NCBI GenBank assembly: GCA_013824165.1
Contig: PNNH01000021.1
Location: 1-37,352, forward strand
Reading direction: 5' to 3'
DNA: 37,352 bases
Source: Methylibium sp.
GTDB lineage: Bacteria > Pseudomonadota > Gammaproteobacteria > Burkholderiales > Burkholderiaceae_C
The notes under the pieces are model-generated. The model was not told where the DNA came from. It saw nothing but the letters and a program-made list of their open reading frames with translations, and did no database searches. The position numbers and the translations under genes were made by a program. Below, piece by piece: positions 18,119 through 26,113 of the stretch. Every line of letters starts with the position of its first letter. Position 1 is the first letter of the stretch.

Positions 18119-18748
18119 TCAGGGCCGGCGATTCGGGCCTGGGCCAGATTTGTTGCCAGGCTGGCGCGGTCCGCGCGGGCCTTCCCGCCGGGCATCGCGT
18201 GGGGCTGGCTTGCTATGCCCGTGCGGCGGGTCGATGCGCGACTGTCGGTCCTCTTCGGCCTCCTGGCGGGCCTGCGCCAGCAGTGCGTCCAAATCGTTTT
18301 CTGCGACGCCTTTAAGGGCGCAGAAGTTGGCGCGCGTCAGCGTTGTGCTCTCGTAGGCTCGCAGCAGGCCTGCGCGTTGACGGCGCTGCTGCAACTCTTG
18401 TTCGCGACGCTCTTGTTGCAGTCCACGGCGGCGGGCGAGTTCTGCGACGGCTGCCTGGCGATGCTCGTCAGCGAGTTCACCTGCGGCTGCGCCATCCAGG
18501 TCGTAGCGGTGGGTGGCTTTACTCAAGGCAATCAGGTAGGCCGTACTGCCCGTGAGGCGTCGCAGGGCTGCGGACAGCTGCTGTTTGGTGAACTGCCCAG
18601 GCGCACGCTCTTGGATGTCGGCCTGGATGCGTAGCTTCAGCGGCTTGGCGCCGCTGAACAGTGCCGGGAACAGCGTCTTCAGCTGCTGCATCACGGCGGC
18701 CGGTGCGATTTCACTGGCGACAGGCGGCAGCGCGGAAGGAGAAGTCAT
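18119..18748 (-). CDS. ProQ/FinO family RNA chaperone
   Basis: ProQ/FinO proteins bind structured small RNAs and mRNA 3' ends. The product is 209 residues from the ATG at 18748. Its ProQ-like domain occupies about residues 15-120, with LFPALFSGAKPLKLRIQADI, FTKQQLSAALRRLTGSTAYL and YDLDGAAAGELADEHRQ. The rest is a charged, Arg/Gln-rich helical stretch and a Pro/Gly/Arg tail, probably disordered and RNA-binding. An in-frame TTG seven codons upstream is less likely. It converges with the reductase gene; a short dyad, 18105-18110 with 18118-18123, lies across their 3' ends. Confidence 0.9.
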   Translation of the reverse strand: MTSPSALPPVASEIAPAAVMQQLKTLFPALFSGAKPLKLRIQADIQERAPGQFTKQQLSAALRRLTGSTAYLIALSKATHRYDLDGAAAGELADEHRQAAVAELARRRGLQQERREQELQQRRQRAGLLRAYESTTLTRANFCALKGVAENDLDALLAQARQEAEEDRQSRIDPPHGHSKPAPRDARREGPRGPRQPGNKSGPGPNRRP

Positions 18749-18851
18749 GAAGATGAACTCGGCAAGCAAAGGGCTGGATTGTGCCCATAGCAGAGCCTAC
18801 GGCGCAAGGCGCCGTGTCGGATGGGCTCCGCTGCGCCTCTTCTCGGTCAGC

Positions 18852-19055
18852 CTATGGCTTGGTCTGGCAGGCTGGCTTGCACACCAGTTCGGTGCGCCCC
18901 AGCACGCGCTTGGACTGCAGGTTGGCTGGCGTGCGATGCTTGCCGCACTTGAAGCATGAGCGCGTGTGGCCGCTTCCCAGGAATGGCGAGCCGCCCACTT
19001 TTGACTCGTAGCGCAGGCCATCGTCGCTGACGGCGGTGAAGGTGTCTTTGCTCAT
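18852..19055 (-). CDS. four-cysteine mini-protein, paralog A (unknown function)
   Basis: I do not recognise a named family. The 67-residue product has DDGLRYESKVGGSPF, then CFKCGKHR and LVCKPAC. The cysteines (34, 37, 59, 63) follow CX2C-X21-CX3C, which could bind zinc. The protein is basic, with no signal peptide or membrane segment. A second gene at 19828-20067 encodes a clear paralog with identical cysteine spacing, on the same strand, and tdk lies between them. That two copies keep the same pattern argues that both are real genes. GGAG lies 11 nt before the ATG. A nucleic-acid-binding zinc ribbon is a guess. Confidence 0.75.
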   Translation of the reverse strand: MSKDTFTAVSDDGLRYESKVGGSPFLGSGHTRSCFKCGKHRTPANLQSKRVLGRTELVCKPACQTKP

Positions 19056-19251
19056 TGTTGTGCTGACTCCACGTTCAGCCGGCGCCCCGACATGGGATGC
19101 TCGGTCAGATACGTCTCACTCCTGAAGCAGATACTAGGCCAGTCGCGTGACAAGCAATAGCTCGCTTGCCCGGGTATGTTGCTGGAATCCACGCGGGAGC
19201 TTGCAGAATGGCGCAGCCGGGCGGGGCGCTCGGACAGACGATGATCTCGAT

Positions 19252-19812
19252 ATGGCCAAACTATTCTTTCGCTACGCTGCCATGAACGCCGGCAAGTCGA
19301 CGGCGCTGCTGCAGGTGGCGCACAACTATGAGGAGCGGGGGCACCGGGTGCGCATCTTCACCGCCGGCGTCGACGACCGCTATGGGCACGGGCGGATTAC
19401 ATCCCGCCTCGGGCCGCAACGTGAGGCCGAGGTGTTCGATGCCCAGACAGACTTTTCGATCCAGCCGGAGGGGCCCTCGCGTGTGGCCTGCGTGCTGGTC
19501 GACGAGGCGCAGTTCCTGAGCAAGGCGCAGGTCTGGGCGCTTCACGAACTGGCCCATGTGCGCAACTTGCCGGTGATCTGCTACGGATTGCGTACCGACT
19601 TTCGCGGCGAGCTGTTCGAGGGCGCTGCGACCTTGCTGGCGCTGGCCGACGACATGGATGAGATGAAGACCATCTGCGACTGCGGACGCAAGGCGACGAT
19701 GAACATGCGCGTCGATGCGAGCAATCGCAAGGTCACCGAGGGCGAACAGGTGGAAATCGGCGGCAATGCGCGCTACCGCGCGGTATGCGGGCGCTGCTTT
19801 CGTCAGGCATGA
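19252..19812 (+). CDS. tdk: thymidine kinase
   Basis: The enzyme phosphorylates thymidine with ATP in the pyrimidine salvage pathway. The 186-residue product is a type II thymidine kinase: P-loop AAMNAGKST (9-17), the VLVDEAQFLS segment with the catalytic acidic residue, YGLRTDFRGELFEGA, and a zinc-binding lasso domain with CDCGRKATMNMR and VCGRCF. The frame is open to 19147, but the ATG at 19252 gives the family N-terminus (MAKLFFRYAAM). It lies on the opposite strand between two paralogous mini-protein genes. A 6-bp hairpin at 19820-19834 separates its end from the convergent neighbour. Confidence 0.95.
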   Translation: MAKLFFRYAAMNAGKSTALLQVAHNYEERGHRVRIFTAGVDDRYGHGRITSRLGPQREAEVFDAQTDFSIQPEGPSRVACVLVDEAQFLSKAQVWALHELAHVRNLPVICYGLRTDFRGELFEGAATLLALADDMDEMKTICDCGRKATMNMRVDASNRKVTEGEQVEIGGNARYRAVCGRCFRQA

Positions 19813-19827
19813 ACCGCCGGGGCTGGA

Positions 19828-20067
19828 TCAGCCCTTGTTGCTGAGTTGCTCGTCGAGTTCCTTGCAGGAAGGTGCGCACACCGGCTGCGACTTGCCGAGC
19901 AGCTTCTTGGACTTCAGCAAGGCACGAGGGCGATGCTTGCCGCACAGAAAGCACGACATCGTGGCCGCGCCGAATGAAGAGGTCGCCGCGAAAGGCGAGC
20001 CCGGTGCTTTTGAGCGGTAACGCAGACCATCTGCCTCGATGGTTGTCTTGGTACTATCCTTGGCCAC
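19828..20067 (-). CDS. four-cysteine mini-protein, paralog B (unknown function)
   Basis: The 79-residue product starts at a GTG (20067) with AGGA 5 nt upstream. It shares with paralog A the run DGLRYxSK, GSPF, SCFxCGKHR, a KSKKLLGK-like stretch and VCxPxC. Its cysteines (39, 42, 64, 68) have the same CX2C-X21-CX3C spacing. It differs by a short insertion before the first pair and a longer C-terminus (KELDEQLSNKG). The frame is open to 20331, but the extra N-terminal residues are not shared by paralog A. Function unknown. Confidence 0.72.
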   Translation of the reverse strand: MAKDSTKTTIEADGLRYRSKAPGSPFAATSSFGAATMSCFLCGKHRPRALLKSKKLLGKSQPVCAPSCKELDEQLSNKG

Positions 20068-20257
20068 GCTTGTCCTGGGTAGTGAAGAGAGAAAGCTTGC
20101 GCCGACCGGGCCTGGGCCCCTGGGTCTTGGTGTTGTGCCGGCGCACCCCGAAACCTCTATTTTCCACCATGTTGGCGCAGCACGCCTTCGGGTAAGTCGG
20201 TGGTCCGCTGCTTGCCGCGGCAAAATGGCTTGAGATAGGCCGACTGGAGGGGCGAAC

Positions 20258-21016
20258 CTAGCGCCCGACAAAGCGCGGTGGGCGACGCTCTTCCCATGCG
20301 CGTACGCCTTCGGCCAGATCCTCGGATGCATTCGCGCGGCTGATGTCGCGGCGCAACGCTTCCACGTCCAGGCGACCTTCGGCCATCGCGTTCAAGTGTC
20401 GTTTCATGCCGAGAAGCGCGAGCGGCGCCAGGCCGGACAGGTGCTCGCACAAGGCTTGGCTGTGCTCGTCCAGCGCCTGGTTGTCCGCCAGCAGACGATC
20501 CAGGAAGCCGCAGTCCAGCATGGCCTGCGCATCGAGAGTCTCGCAGCCCAGCAGCACGCGCTTGGCCGCCGACAAACCCAGCCGAGAAACGTAGCGCTCC
20601 ATGCCACCGCGATAGAAGTGCAGGCCCAGGCGTGCCGCAGGCACGAACATCTCGCAGGCCGGTGTGCCGAGGCGGAAGTCGCAAGCCAGGGCCAGGTCCG
20701 TGGCGCCGCCGTAGACGCCGCCCTGGATCGCCGCCACGGTGACCGGCCGTGCATCGGCCCAGGCATTGCTCAGCTTCTCGAACAAGGCGCCGGCGTCCAG
20801 ACCGGGCACTGCGCGGATATTGAAGCCGCTGCAGAAGTGCTTGCCGCGGGCTTGCAGAAGCAGCACGCGGACATCGGGTGTGCGCTCTACCTCAGCCAGA
20901 TGGCCCAGCAGAATCTCGAGATCTTCGGGCTCCAAACGGTTGGCGTGGCGCGGTCGCTGCAGTGTGATCCGCGCAACGGTGGCGTCGATTTCTAGACTGG
21001 GTGGGGACTCTGGCAT
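20258..21016 (-). CDS. enoyl-CoA hydratase/isomerase family protein
   Basis: The 252-residue product has the crotonase fold: PRHANRLEPEDL, the oxyanion-hole segment GKHFCSGFNIRA, GGVYGGATDLALACDFRLG, and the C-terminal LLGMKRHLNAM. In crotonases that hydrate enoyl-CoA two glutamates are catalytic. The first position here appears to be Asp (GGATDLALACD), and the second falls in FVPAARLGL with no Glu. It may therefore be an isomerase-, hydrolase- or other crotonase-type enzyme; substrate cannot be told. It is divergent from the liv-type operon, with a palindrome in the intergenic region. Confidence 0.88.
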   Translation of the reverse strand: MPESPPSLEIDATVARITLQRPRHANRLEPEDLEILLGHLAEVERTPDVRVLLLQARGKHFCSGFNIRAVPGLDAGALFEKLSNAWADARPVTVAAIQGGVYGGATDLALACDFRLGTPACEMFVPAARLGLHFYRGGMERYVSRLGLSAAKRVLLGCETLDAQAMLDCGFLDRLLADNQALDEHSQALCEHLSGLAPLALLGMKRHLNAMAEGRLDVEALRRDISRANASEDLAEGVRAWEERRPPRFVGR

Positions 21017-21148
21017 GGCGGCAGACGGGCTTCTTGCCCAAGAGACGATTGCTGGGAGTCTAGGGCTGGCCGGCGCCTGTTTCTCCAGGCGCTGGGGGAC
21101 TTACTCGGCGGTGGGCTTTGCGCCGCCTGCCGCAGATTGCTTGCACTT

Positions 21149-21184
21149 GCGCAAATTCGACCGAACGGTCGGACGAATTTGCGC
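21149..21184 (+). promoter_or_regulatory. 36-bp nested palindrome, probable operator
   Basis: Perfect 11-bp arms (21149-21159 and 21174-21184) flank a centre containing CGACCG-AA-CGGTCG (21158-21171), itself an inverted repeat. The core resembles ACCG(N)CGGT-type sites of TetR regulators that control acyl-CoA or amino-acid catabolism. It lies in the 264-bp gap between the divergent crotonase and liv-type genes and could serve both. No convincing promoter hexamers were found beside it. Confidence 0.55.
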
Positions 21185-21280
21185 TTTGTCAATGCGGCCT
21201 CCTCCTAGGGGCGAGCTAAGGGTTTTTGTTTAGAGTCGGCGTCGCAGTCCACCAGCCTGTGGTGGCGGAGTTGTGCATCC

Positions 21281-22318
21281 ATGGATTTCACGATTGCAAG
21301 CATTCTGATGCTCGATGGGGTGACCAATGGCGCGATCTACGCGCTGCTGGCCTTGAGCCTCGTCCTGGTCTTCACGGTGACCCGCATCATCTTCATCCCC
21401 CAGGGCGAGTTTGTGGCCTATGGGGCCCTGACGATGGCGAGCCTGCAACTGGGCCATACGCCGCTGACGATCTGGTTCCTGCTGGTGCTGGCGGTCGGCG
21501 TTGCCGTGCTCGATCTGTGGGCGGGCTGGCGCGCCGGCAAGGCCTTGCCTGGACTGGTCAAGACGGTCTTGCTGCGGGCCGTGCCGCCGGTTGCGATCGG
21601 TCTGTTGGGCCTGTGGGCTGCGCCGCAGCAACTGCCCTTGGTACTTCAGGCGCTGCTGACTTTGGCCATCGTTACGCCAATGGGCGGGCTGATCTACCGT
21701 CTGGCCTATCAGTCGCTGGCGGATGCCTCGGTGCTGGTGCTGCTGATCGTCTCGGTGGGCGTGCATTTCGCGCTGACCGGCCTGGGCCTGGTGTTCTTCG
21801 GGCCGGAGGGCTCGACCAATCCCAGCTTCTGGCAGGCGAGCTTCAACCTCGGCCCGCTGATGCTGTCCGGCCAGACGCTGATCATCTTCATGAGCGCCGT
21901 CGCATTGATCGTCATGCTGTGGCTGTTCTTCGAGCGCAGTCTGTATGGCAAGGCCTTGCGCGCCACGGCGGTGAACCGCCTGGGCGCCCAGCTGATGGGC
22001 ATCTCCAGCACCAGCGCAGGCAAGCTGTCCTTTTCGATGGCCGCCTTCATCGGCGCGCTGTCGGGTTTGCTGATCAGCCCGACCACGACCATCAACTACG
22101 ACAGCGGCTTCCTGATCGGCCTGAAGGGCTTTGTGGCCGCCGTGTTTGCCGGGCTGGCGAGCTACCCGCTGGCGGCCGTCGGCGCGCTGCTGGTCGGCTT
22201 GCTGGAGTCCTTCAGTTCTTTCTGGGCCAGCGCCTTCAAGGAGGTGATCGTGTTCACCTTCATCCTGCCGGTGTTGCTGTGGCGATCCTTGCGCGATCCG
22301 CATAAAGACGAGGAGTAA
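21281..22318 (+). CDS. branched-chain amino acid-type ABC transporter permease (LivH-like)
   Basis: The 345-residue product is an inner-membrane permease of the LivH family. The N-terminus (LDGVTNGAIYALLALSLVLVF, in two blocks) and IIFIPQGEFVAYGAL are family-typical. The C-terminal half has LRATAVNRLGAQLMGIS, the cytoplasmic loop that meets the ATPases, and GFLIGLKGFVAAVFAGL. About eight hydrophobic segments are visible. It is first in a three-gene operon; the next gene starts 6 bp after its stop. The substrate may be branched-chain or other amino acids, or related amides; sequence alone does not decide. Confidence 0.9.
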   Translation: MDFTIASILMLDGVTNGAIYALLALSLVLVFTVTRIIFIPQGEFVAYGALTMASLQLGHTPLTIWFLLVLAVGVAVLDLWAGWRAGKALPGLVKTVLLRAVPPVAIGLLGLWAAPQQLPLVLQALLTLAIVTPMGGLIYRLAYQSLADASVLVLLIVSVGVHFALTGLGLVFFGPEGSTNPSFWQASFNLGPLMLSGQTLIIFMSAVALIVMLWLFFERSLYGKALRATAVNRLGAQLMGISSTSAGKLSFSMAAFIGALSGLLISPTTTINYDSGFLIGLKGFVAAVFAGLASYPLAAVGALLVGLLESFSSFWASAFKEVIVFTFILPVLLWRSLRDPHKDEE

Positions 22319-22324
22319 GAAGCG

Positions 22325-24103
22325 ATGCAAGCGCGCAAGATCCTTCCGCTGGCAGGCCTTGTCCTGCTGTTCGCACTGCCCCTGCTACCGGTGCCCGAGT
22401 TCTGGATCACCCAGCTCAACTACACCGGCATGTTCGCCCTGGTCTCGCTTGGCCTGGTGCTGCTGACAGGTGTCGGCGGTCTGACCTCCTTCGGGCAGGC
22501 GGCTTTCGTCGGGCTCGGCGCCTACACCACGGCCCTGCTCAGCACCCGTTACGGCATTTCTCCCTGGTTCGGTTTGGTGGTGGGCCTGCTCATCACCGTC
22601 GCAGTGGCCCTGCTGCTCGCTTGGCTGACCTTGCGCATGTCAGGCCACTACCTGCCGCTTGCCACCATCGCCTGGGCGCTGAGCCTGAACTACACGATGG
22701 CCAACATGGAGTTTCTGGGCAAGTACGACGGCTTGCTCGGCATACCGGCGTTGAGCTTCATGGGCATCAGCCTGCAGGATGGGCGTGCGCTTTACTACCT
22801 GATCTGGGTGATTGCGCTGCTGGCTGCCATCGGCGTGCGCAATCTGCTCGATTCACGCCCAGGCCGCGCCATCCGCGCCCTCAACGGCGCCACCACGATG
22901 GCCGAAGCCATGGGCGTGTCGACCTTCCGCTACAAGGTTGTGATCTTCGTGCTGGCAGCCATGCTGGCGTCGGTGTCCGGCTGGCTGTTTGCGCATTTCC
23001 AGCGCACCGTCAATCCGAGCCCCTTCGCATTGAAGATGGGCATCGAGTACCTGTTCATGGCGGTGGTGGGCGGCATCGGCACGGTCTGGGGGGCTTTCGT
23101 CGGCGCCGGCGTCGTGAAGGTGATCGAGGATCAGCTCAAAGAAGTGCTGCCCGCCTTGCTGGGCAGCAGCGGCAACTTCGAAATCATCGTGCTGGGCGTT
23201 GTGCTTGTGCTGATGCTCAAGTACGCACCCAAGGGGATGTTTCCCTATCTGAGCGCGGTCTTCGGTCGCTGGCTGCCAGCCGCCCAACGCAGTCGGGACT
23301 GGCAAGATGCCGCTGCGCTGCCGGCACGTGACAAGCCGCAAGGCGGGGACTTGCTGCTGGATGTGCAGGCGGTGCGCAAGCAGTTCGGCGGTCTGGTGGC
23401 GGTCAACGACGTGAGCTTCCAGATCCGCGCCGGCGAGATCGTCGGCCTGATCGGCCCCAACGGCGCCGGCAAATCCACCACCTTCAATCTGATCACCGGC
23501 GTGCTGTCGCTGACTCGCGGCCAGGTCATCTTCCGTGGTCAACCGGTCGGCGGCCTGCCCTCGCGGGAGATCGCGCGCCGCGGCATGTCGCGCACCTTCC
23601 AGCACGTCAAGATGATTGCCGACATGACGGTGCTGGAGAACGTGGCGTTGGGCGGCTATTTGCGCTCGGGTAGCGGCACGGCCAGGGCCATGCTGCGCCT
23701 GGACCGCGACGAGGAAAGGCGCCTGTTCAAAGAGGCCGAGGCCCAGCTCAAGCGCATCGGTATGGCCGACAAGATGCACGAGTTGGCCGGGAACCTGGCG
23801 TTGGGACCGCAGCGCTTGATGGAGATCGCGCGCGCGCTGTGCACTGATCCCGCCTTGCTGCTGCTGGACGAGCCGGCCGCCGGCCTGCGCCATAAGGAAA
23901 AGCAGGCCTTGGCTGATGTGTTGCGCCAGCTGAAGGCGGAAGGCATGAGCATCCTGCTGGTCGAGCACGACATGGAGTTCGTGATGGGGCTGACCGACCG
24001 CATCGTGGTGATGGAGTTCGGCACCAAGCTGATCGAGGGCTCGCCGGAAGACGTGCAGTCCAGCCCTGAGGTGCGGGCAGCCTATCTTGGAACGGAGCAC
24101 TGA
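22325..24103 (+). CDS. fused LivM permease - LivG ATPase
   Basis: One 592-residue chain joins the second permease and the first ATPase of a Liv-type importer. Residues about 1-320 are LivM-like: GLVLLTGVGGLTSFGQAAFV, an EAMGVSTFRYK loop and GGIGTVWGAFVGA. A linker (about 320-340, charged, Pro-rich) leads to the LivG-like domain. It has Walker A GPNGAGKSTT (near 380), the loop SRTFQHVKMIADMTVLENV, the signature region NLALGPQRLMEIARAL, Walker B LLLLDEPAAGL and the His-loop LLVEHDMEFVM. No stop or frameshift separates the parts. livF follows 3 bp later. Confidence 0.92.
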   Translation: MQARKILPLAGLVLLFALPLLPVPEFWITQLNYTGMFALVSLGLVLLTGVGGLTSFGQAAFVGLGAYTTALLSTRYGISPWFGLVVGLLITVAVALLLAWLTLRMSGHYLPLATIAWALSLNYTMANMEFLGKYDGLLGIPALSFMGISLQDGRALYYLIWVIALLAAIGVRNLLDSRPGRAIRALNGATTMAEAMGVSTFRYKVVIFVLAAMLASVSGWLFAHFQRTVNPSPFALKMGIEYLFMAVVGGIGTVWGAFVGAGVVKVIEDQLKEVLPALLGSSGNFEIIVLGVVLVLMLKYAPKGMFPYLSAVFGRWLPAAQRSRDWQDAAALPARDKPQGGDLLLDVQAVRKQFGGLVAVNDVSFQIRAGEIVGLIGPNGAGKSTTFNLITGVLSLTRGQVIFRGQPVGGLPSREIARRGMSRTFQHVKMIADMTVLENVALGGYLRSGSGTARAMLRLDRDEERRLFKEAEAQLKRIGMADKMHELAGNLALGPQRLMEIARALCTDPALLLLDEPAAGLRHKEKQALADVLRQLKAEGMSILLVEHDMEFVMGLTDRIVVMEFGTKLIEGSPEDVQSSPEVRAAYLGTEH

Positions 24104-24106
24104 TCG

Positions 24107-24850
24107 ATGAGCACCAAGGACCTACTGCTGAAAGTCAGCGGCCTGCATGCGGGCTACGGCCGAGCCGAAGTGCTCAGCGGCCTGAGCCTGGAGCTGCCGC
24201 GCGGCAGCGTCGTCACCGTGATCGGCCCCAATGGCGCGGGCAAGTCCACCACGCTCAATGCATTGATGGGCGTGCTGCCGTCCAAGGGACAGATCCTTTT
24301 CGATGGCGAGGACATCGCCAGCCTGAGCCTGGAAGAACGTGTGATGCGCGGCCTGGCGCTGGTGCCTGAGAAGCGCGAGCTGTTCACCACCATGAGCGTC
24401 GAGGACAACCTGGTGCTGGGCGGGTTCCGACCCATGCGGCTGGGCCAGCGCGACTGGCGCGACGAGCTCGAGAAGGTGTTCGAGCTGTTCCCGCGGCTGA
24501 AGGAACGTCGCACGCAGCTGGCCGGCACCCTGTCGGGCGGCGAGCGGCAGATGCTGGCGGTGGGGCGTGCGCTGATGGCCCGGCCCAAGGTCCTGATGCT
24601 GGACGAGCCCAGCCTGGGACTGGCGCCGCTCATCGTCAAGGAGATCTTCCGCATCGTCGCGCGCTTGCGTGAAACCGGCGTGTCCATCCTGCTGATCGAG
24701 CAGAACGCACGCGCCGCGCTGGAGGTGGCCGACTACGGCTATGTGCTGGAGACCGGCGAGATCGGGCTGCAAGGCCCGGCCTTCGAGCTGGCGCGGGACC
24801 CGCGTGTGATCGAAACCTATCTGGGCGCCGCCAAGAAGTCAGCCGCTTGA
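24107..24850 (+). CDS. branched-chain amino acid-type ABC transporter ATPase (LivF-like)
   Basis: The 247-residue product is the second ATPase of the importer. It has Walker A GPNGAGKSTTLNALMG (near 40), the LivF-typical LALVPEKRELFTTMSVEDNL, signature TLSGGERQMLAVGRAL, Walker B VLMLDEPSLGLAPL and LLIEQNARAALEVADYGYVL. With the fused upstream gene it would complete the ATPase pair. No classical LivK binding protein is in the operon; the next gene encodes an exported protein with a binding-protein-like domain. Confidence 0.94.
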   Translation: MSTKDLLLKVSGLHAGYGRAEVLSGLSLELPRGSVVTVIGPNGAGKSTTLNALMGVLPSKGQILFDGEDIASLSLEERVMRGLALVPEKRELFTTMSVEDNLVLGGFRPMRLGQRDWRDELEKVFELFPRLKERRTQLAGTLSGGERQMLAVGRALMARPKVLMLDEPSLGLAPLIVKEIFRIVARLRETGVSILLIEQNARAALEVADYGYVLETGEIGLQGPAFELARDPRVIETYLGAAKKSAA

Positions 24851-24922
24851 TTTCGTGATCGATTTCACGTGGCGCTCCGCGGCTCGCGGCGCAGCCGCGT
24901 GGCGGGCCTAGACTGAGCGGCC

Positions 24923-26113
24923 ATGAATACACAAAGCAAAGTCTCCATCGCCGGCGCGGCCCGCTGCCTGGCCCTGCTGTCAGCTGGTTTGCTGCTTGCA
25001 AGCGCATCGGCTCGCGCGCAGACCAGTGTGCTGGTCAACCCAGGCGATCAGGGCGAACAGTCGCGTTACGCGGCTTATGCCGAGTGGAAGACGGCGCTGG
25101 AAGCGGCGCTGCGGCGCGAGCGTGTCGCGTCGCCCAAGCTGGCCCAGTCCAGCGACGCGAGTGCGGATCTCGCGACGACCCGTTCGCGTCTGCATGAACT
25201 CTATATCGCGCCGGCCCATGTGATCGGCAGCGCCGTGCGCTACGGCTACCAGCCGGTGGCCGGACTGGAGAAGCCGGTGCAGGCCGTTCTGGTGGCGCCG
25301 CAGTCCAGCCCGATCAACAGCCTGGCCGACGCCTCCGGCAAGCGCCTGGGCCTGCCGATGCAGGACAGCATCGTGACCTACCTGGTGCGTGGGGAGGTCA
25401 ATGCCGCCAACAGCACGATCAAGCGCCACTTCTCCGCTGTCTTCGAGAGTCGTTATCAAGACGCGCTGCTGGTCTGTCTGCAGATCCGGCGCTGCGATGT
25501 GGTGGCCGTCGAGCGTGTGGTCTATGAGCGCTGGGTGGCCGCTGGCGAGTCGCTGAAGCTGGTGCTTCAGAGCAAGGCAGTGCCGGGGCTGAGCGTGGCC
25601 GTCAAACCGGGCAGCGGGCTCTCCGCCGAAGGACTGCGTTCGGCCCTGGTGGGCGGCGCCGGCGTGGGTGGCCAGCGCTTGACTGCTTTGGCGCCTGAGG
25701 CCTTCGACTATGTGGCGACGCTGGGCTACTTCACACCGCGCAGCCTGCCGGGCGCCAGCGTTGTCGACGCAGCGGCCGTGCAGCGACTGCTCCAGAGCGG
25801 CGCGCACTACATCGACACCCGCACCGAGGCCGAGTTCAAGTCCGGCCATGTGGCGGGTGCCAAGCTCGTGCCCTATATCGAGAAAAGCGCCAAGGATGCC
25901 GATTACAAGTCCGACGACGACCAGTTCGACCTGAGCAAGCTGCCGCCCGACAAATCCGCCGCCTTAGTCTTCGCCTGCAACGGCGCCGAATGCTGGAAGA
26001 GCTTCAAGGCCAGCCGGGCGGCGCTCAAGGCCGGCTACGCCAAGGTGCACTGGTTCCGCGGCGGTTTCCCAGAGTGGCGCGCCGCCGGTCTGCCAGCCAA
26101 GACGCAGCCCTAG
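24923..26113 (+). CDS. exported binding-protein-like domain fused to rhodanese
   Basis: The 396-residue product has an N-terminal signal peptide, probably cut after ASARA (near 32). Residues about 33-270 resemble PhnD/SsuA-type periplasmic binding proteins: LHELYIAPAHVIGSAVRYGY, SLADASGKRLGLP and a CDVVAVERVVYERW stretch. Residues about 280-392 are a rhodanese domain with YIDTRTEAEFKSGHVAGA and the active-site loop VFACNGAECWKS (Cys352), then WFRGGFPEWRAAGLP. It would act in the periplasm on sulfur or a redox ligand; the partner is unknown. It lies 72 bp after livF on the same strand, so it may be co-transcribed. Its TAG stop shares the CTAG tetramer with the converging gene. Confidence 0.82.
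   Translation: MNTQSKVSIAGAARCLALLSAGLLLASASARAQTSVLVNPGDQGEQSRYAAYAEWKTALEAALRRERVASPKLAQSSDASADLATTRSRLHELYIAPAHVIGSAVRYGYQPVAGLEKPVQAVLVAPQSSPINSLADASGKRLGLPMQDSIVTYLVRGEVNAANSTIKRHFSAVFESRYQDALLVCLQIRRCDVVAVERVVYERWVAAGESLKLVLQSKAVPGLSVAVKPGSGLSAEGLRSALVGGAGVGGQRLTALAPEAFDYVATLGYFTPRSLPGASVVDAAAVQRLLQSGAHYIDTRTEAEFKSGHVAGAKLVPYIEKSAKDADYKSDDDQFDLSKLPPDKSAALVFACNGAECWKSFKASRAALKAGYAKVHWFRGGFPEWRAAGLPAKTQP

Noticed and set aside
20068-20331. Longer form of mini-protein B starting at 20331
   Set aside because: The extra residues are not shared by paralog A; GTG at 20067 with AGGA upstream gives a matching N-terminus.
21186-21214. Promoter with TTGTCA as -35 before the liv-type operon
   Set aside because: No acceptable -10 hexamer occurs 16-18 bp downstream.
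21226-22305. 359-codon plus-strand frame overlapping the LivH-like gene
   Set aside because: Out-of-frame reading of the permease; Gly/Arg/Ala-rich without membrane segments.
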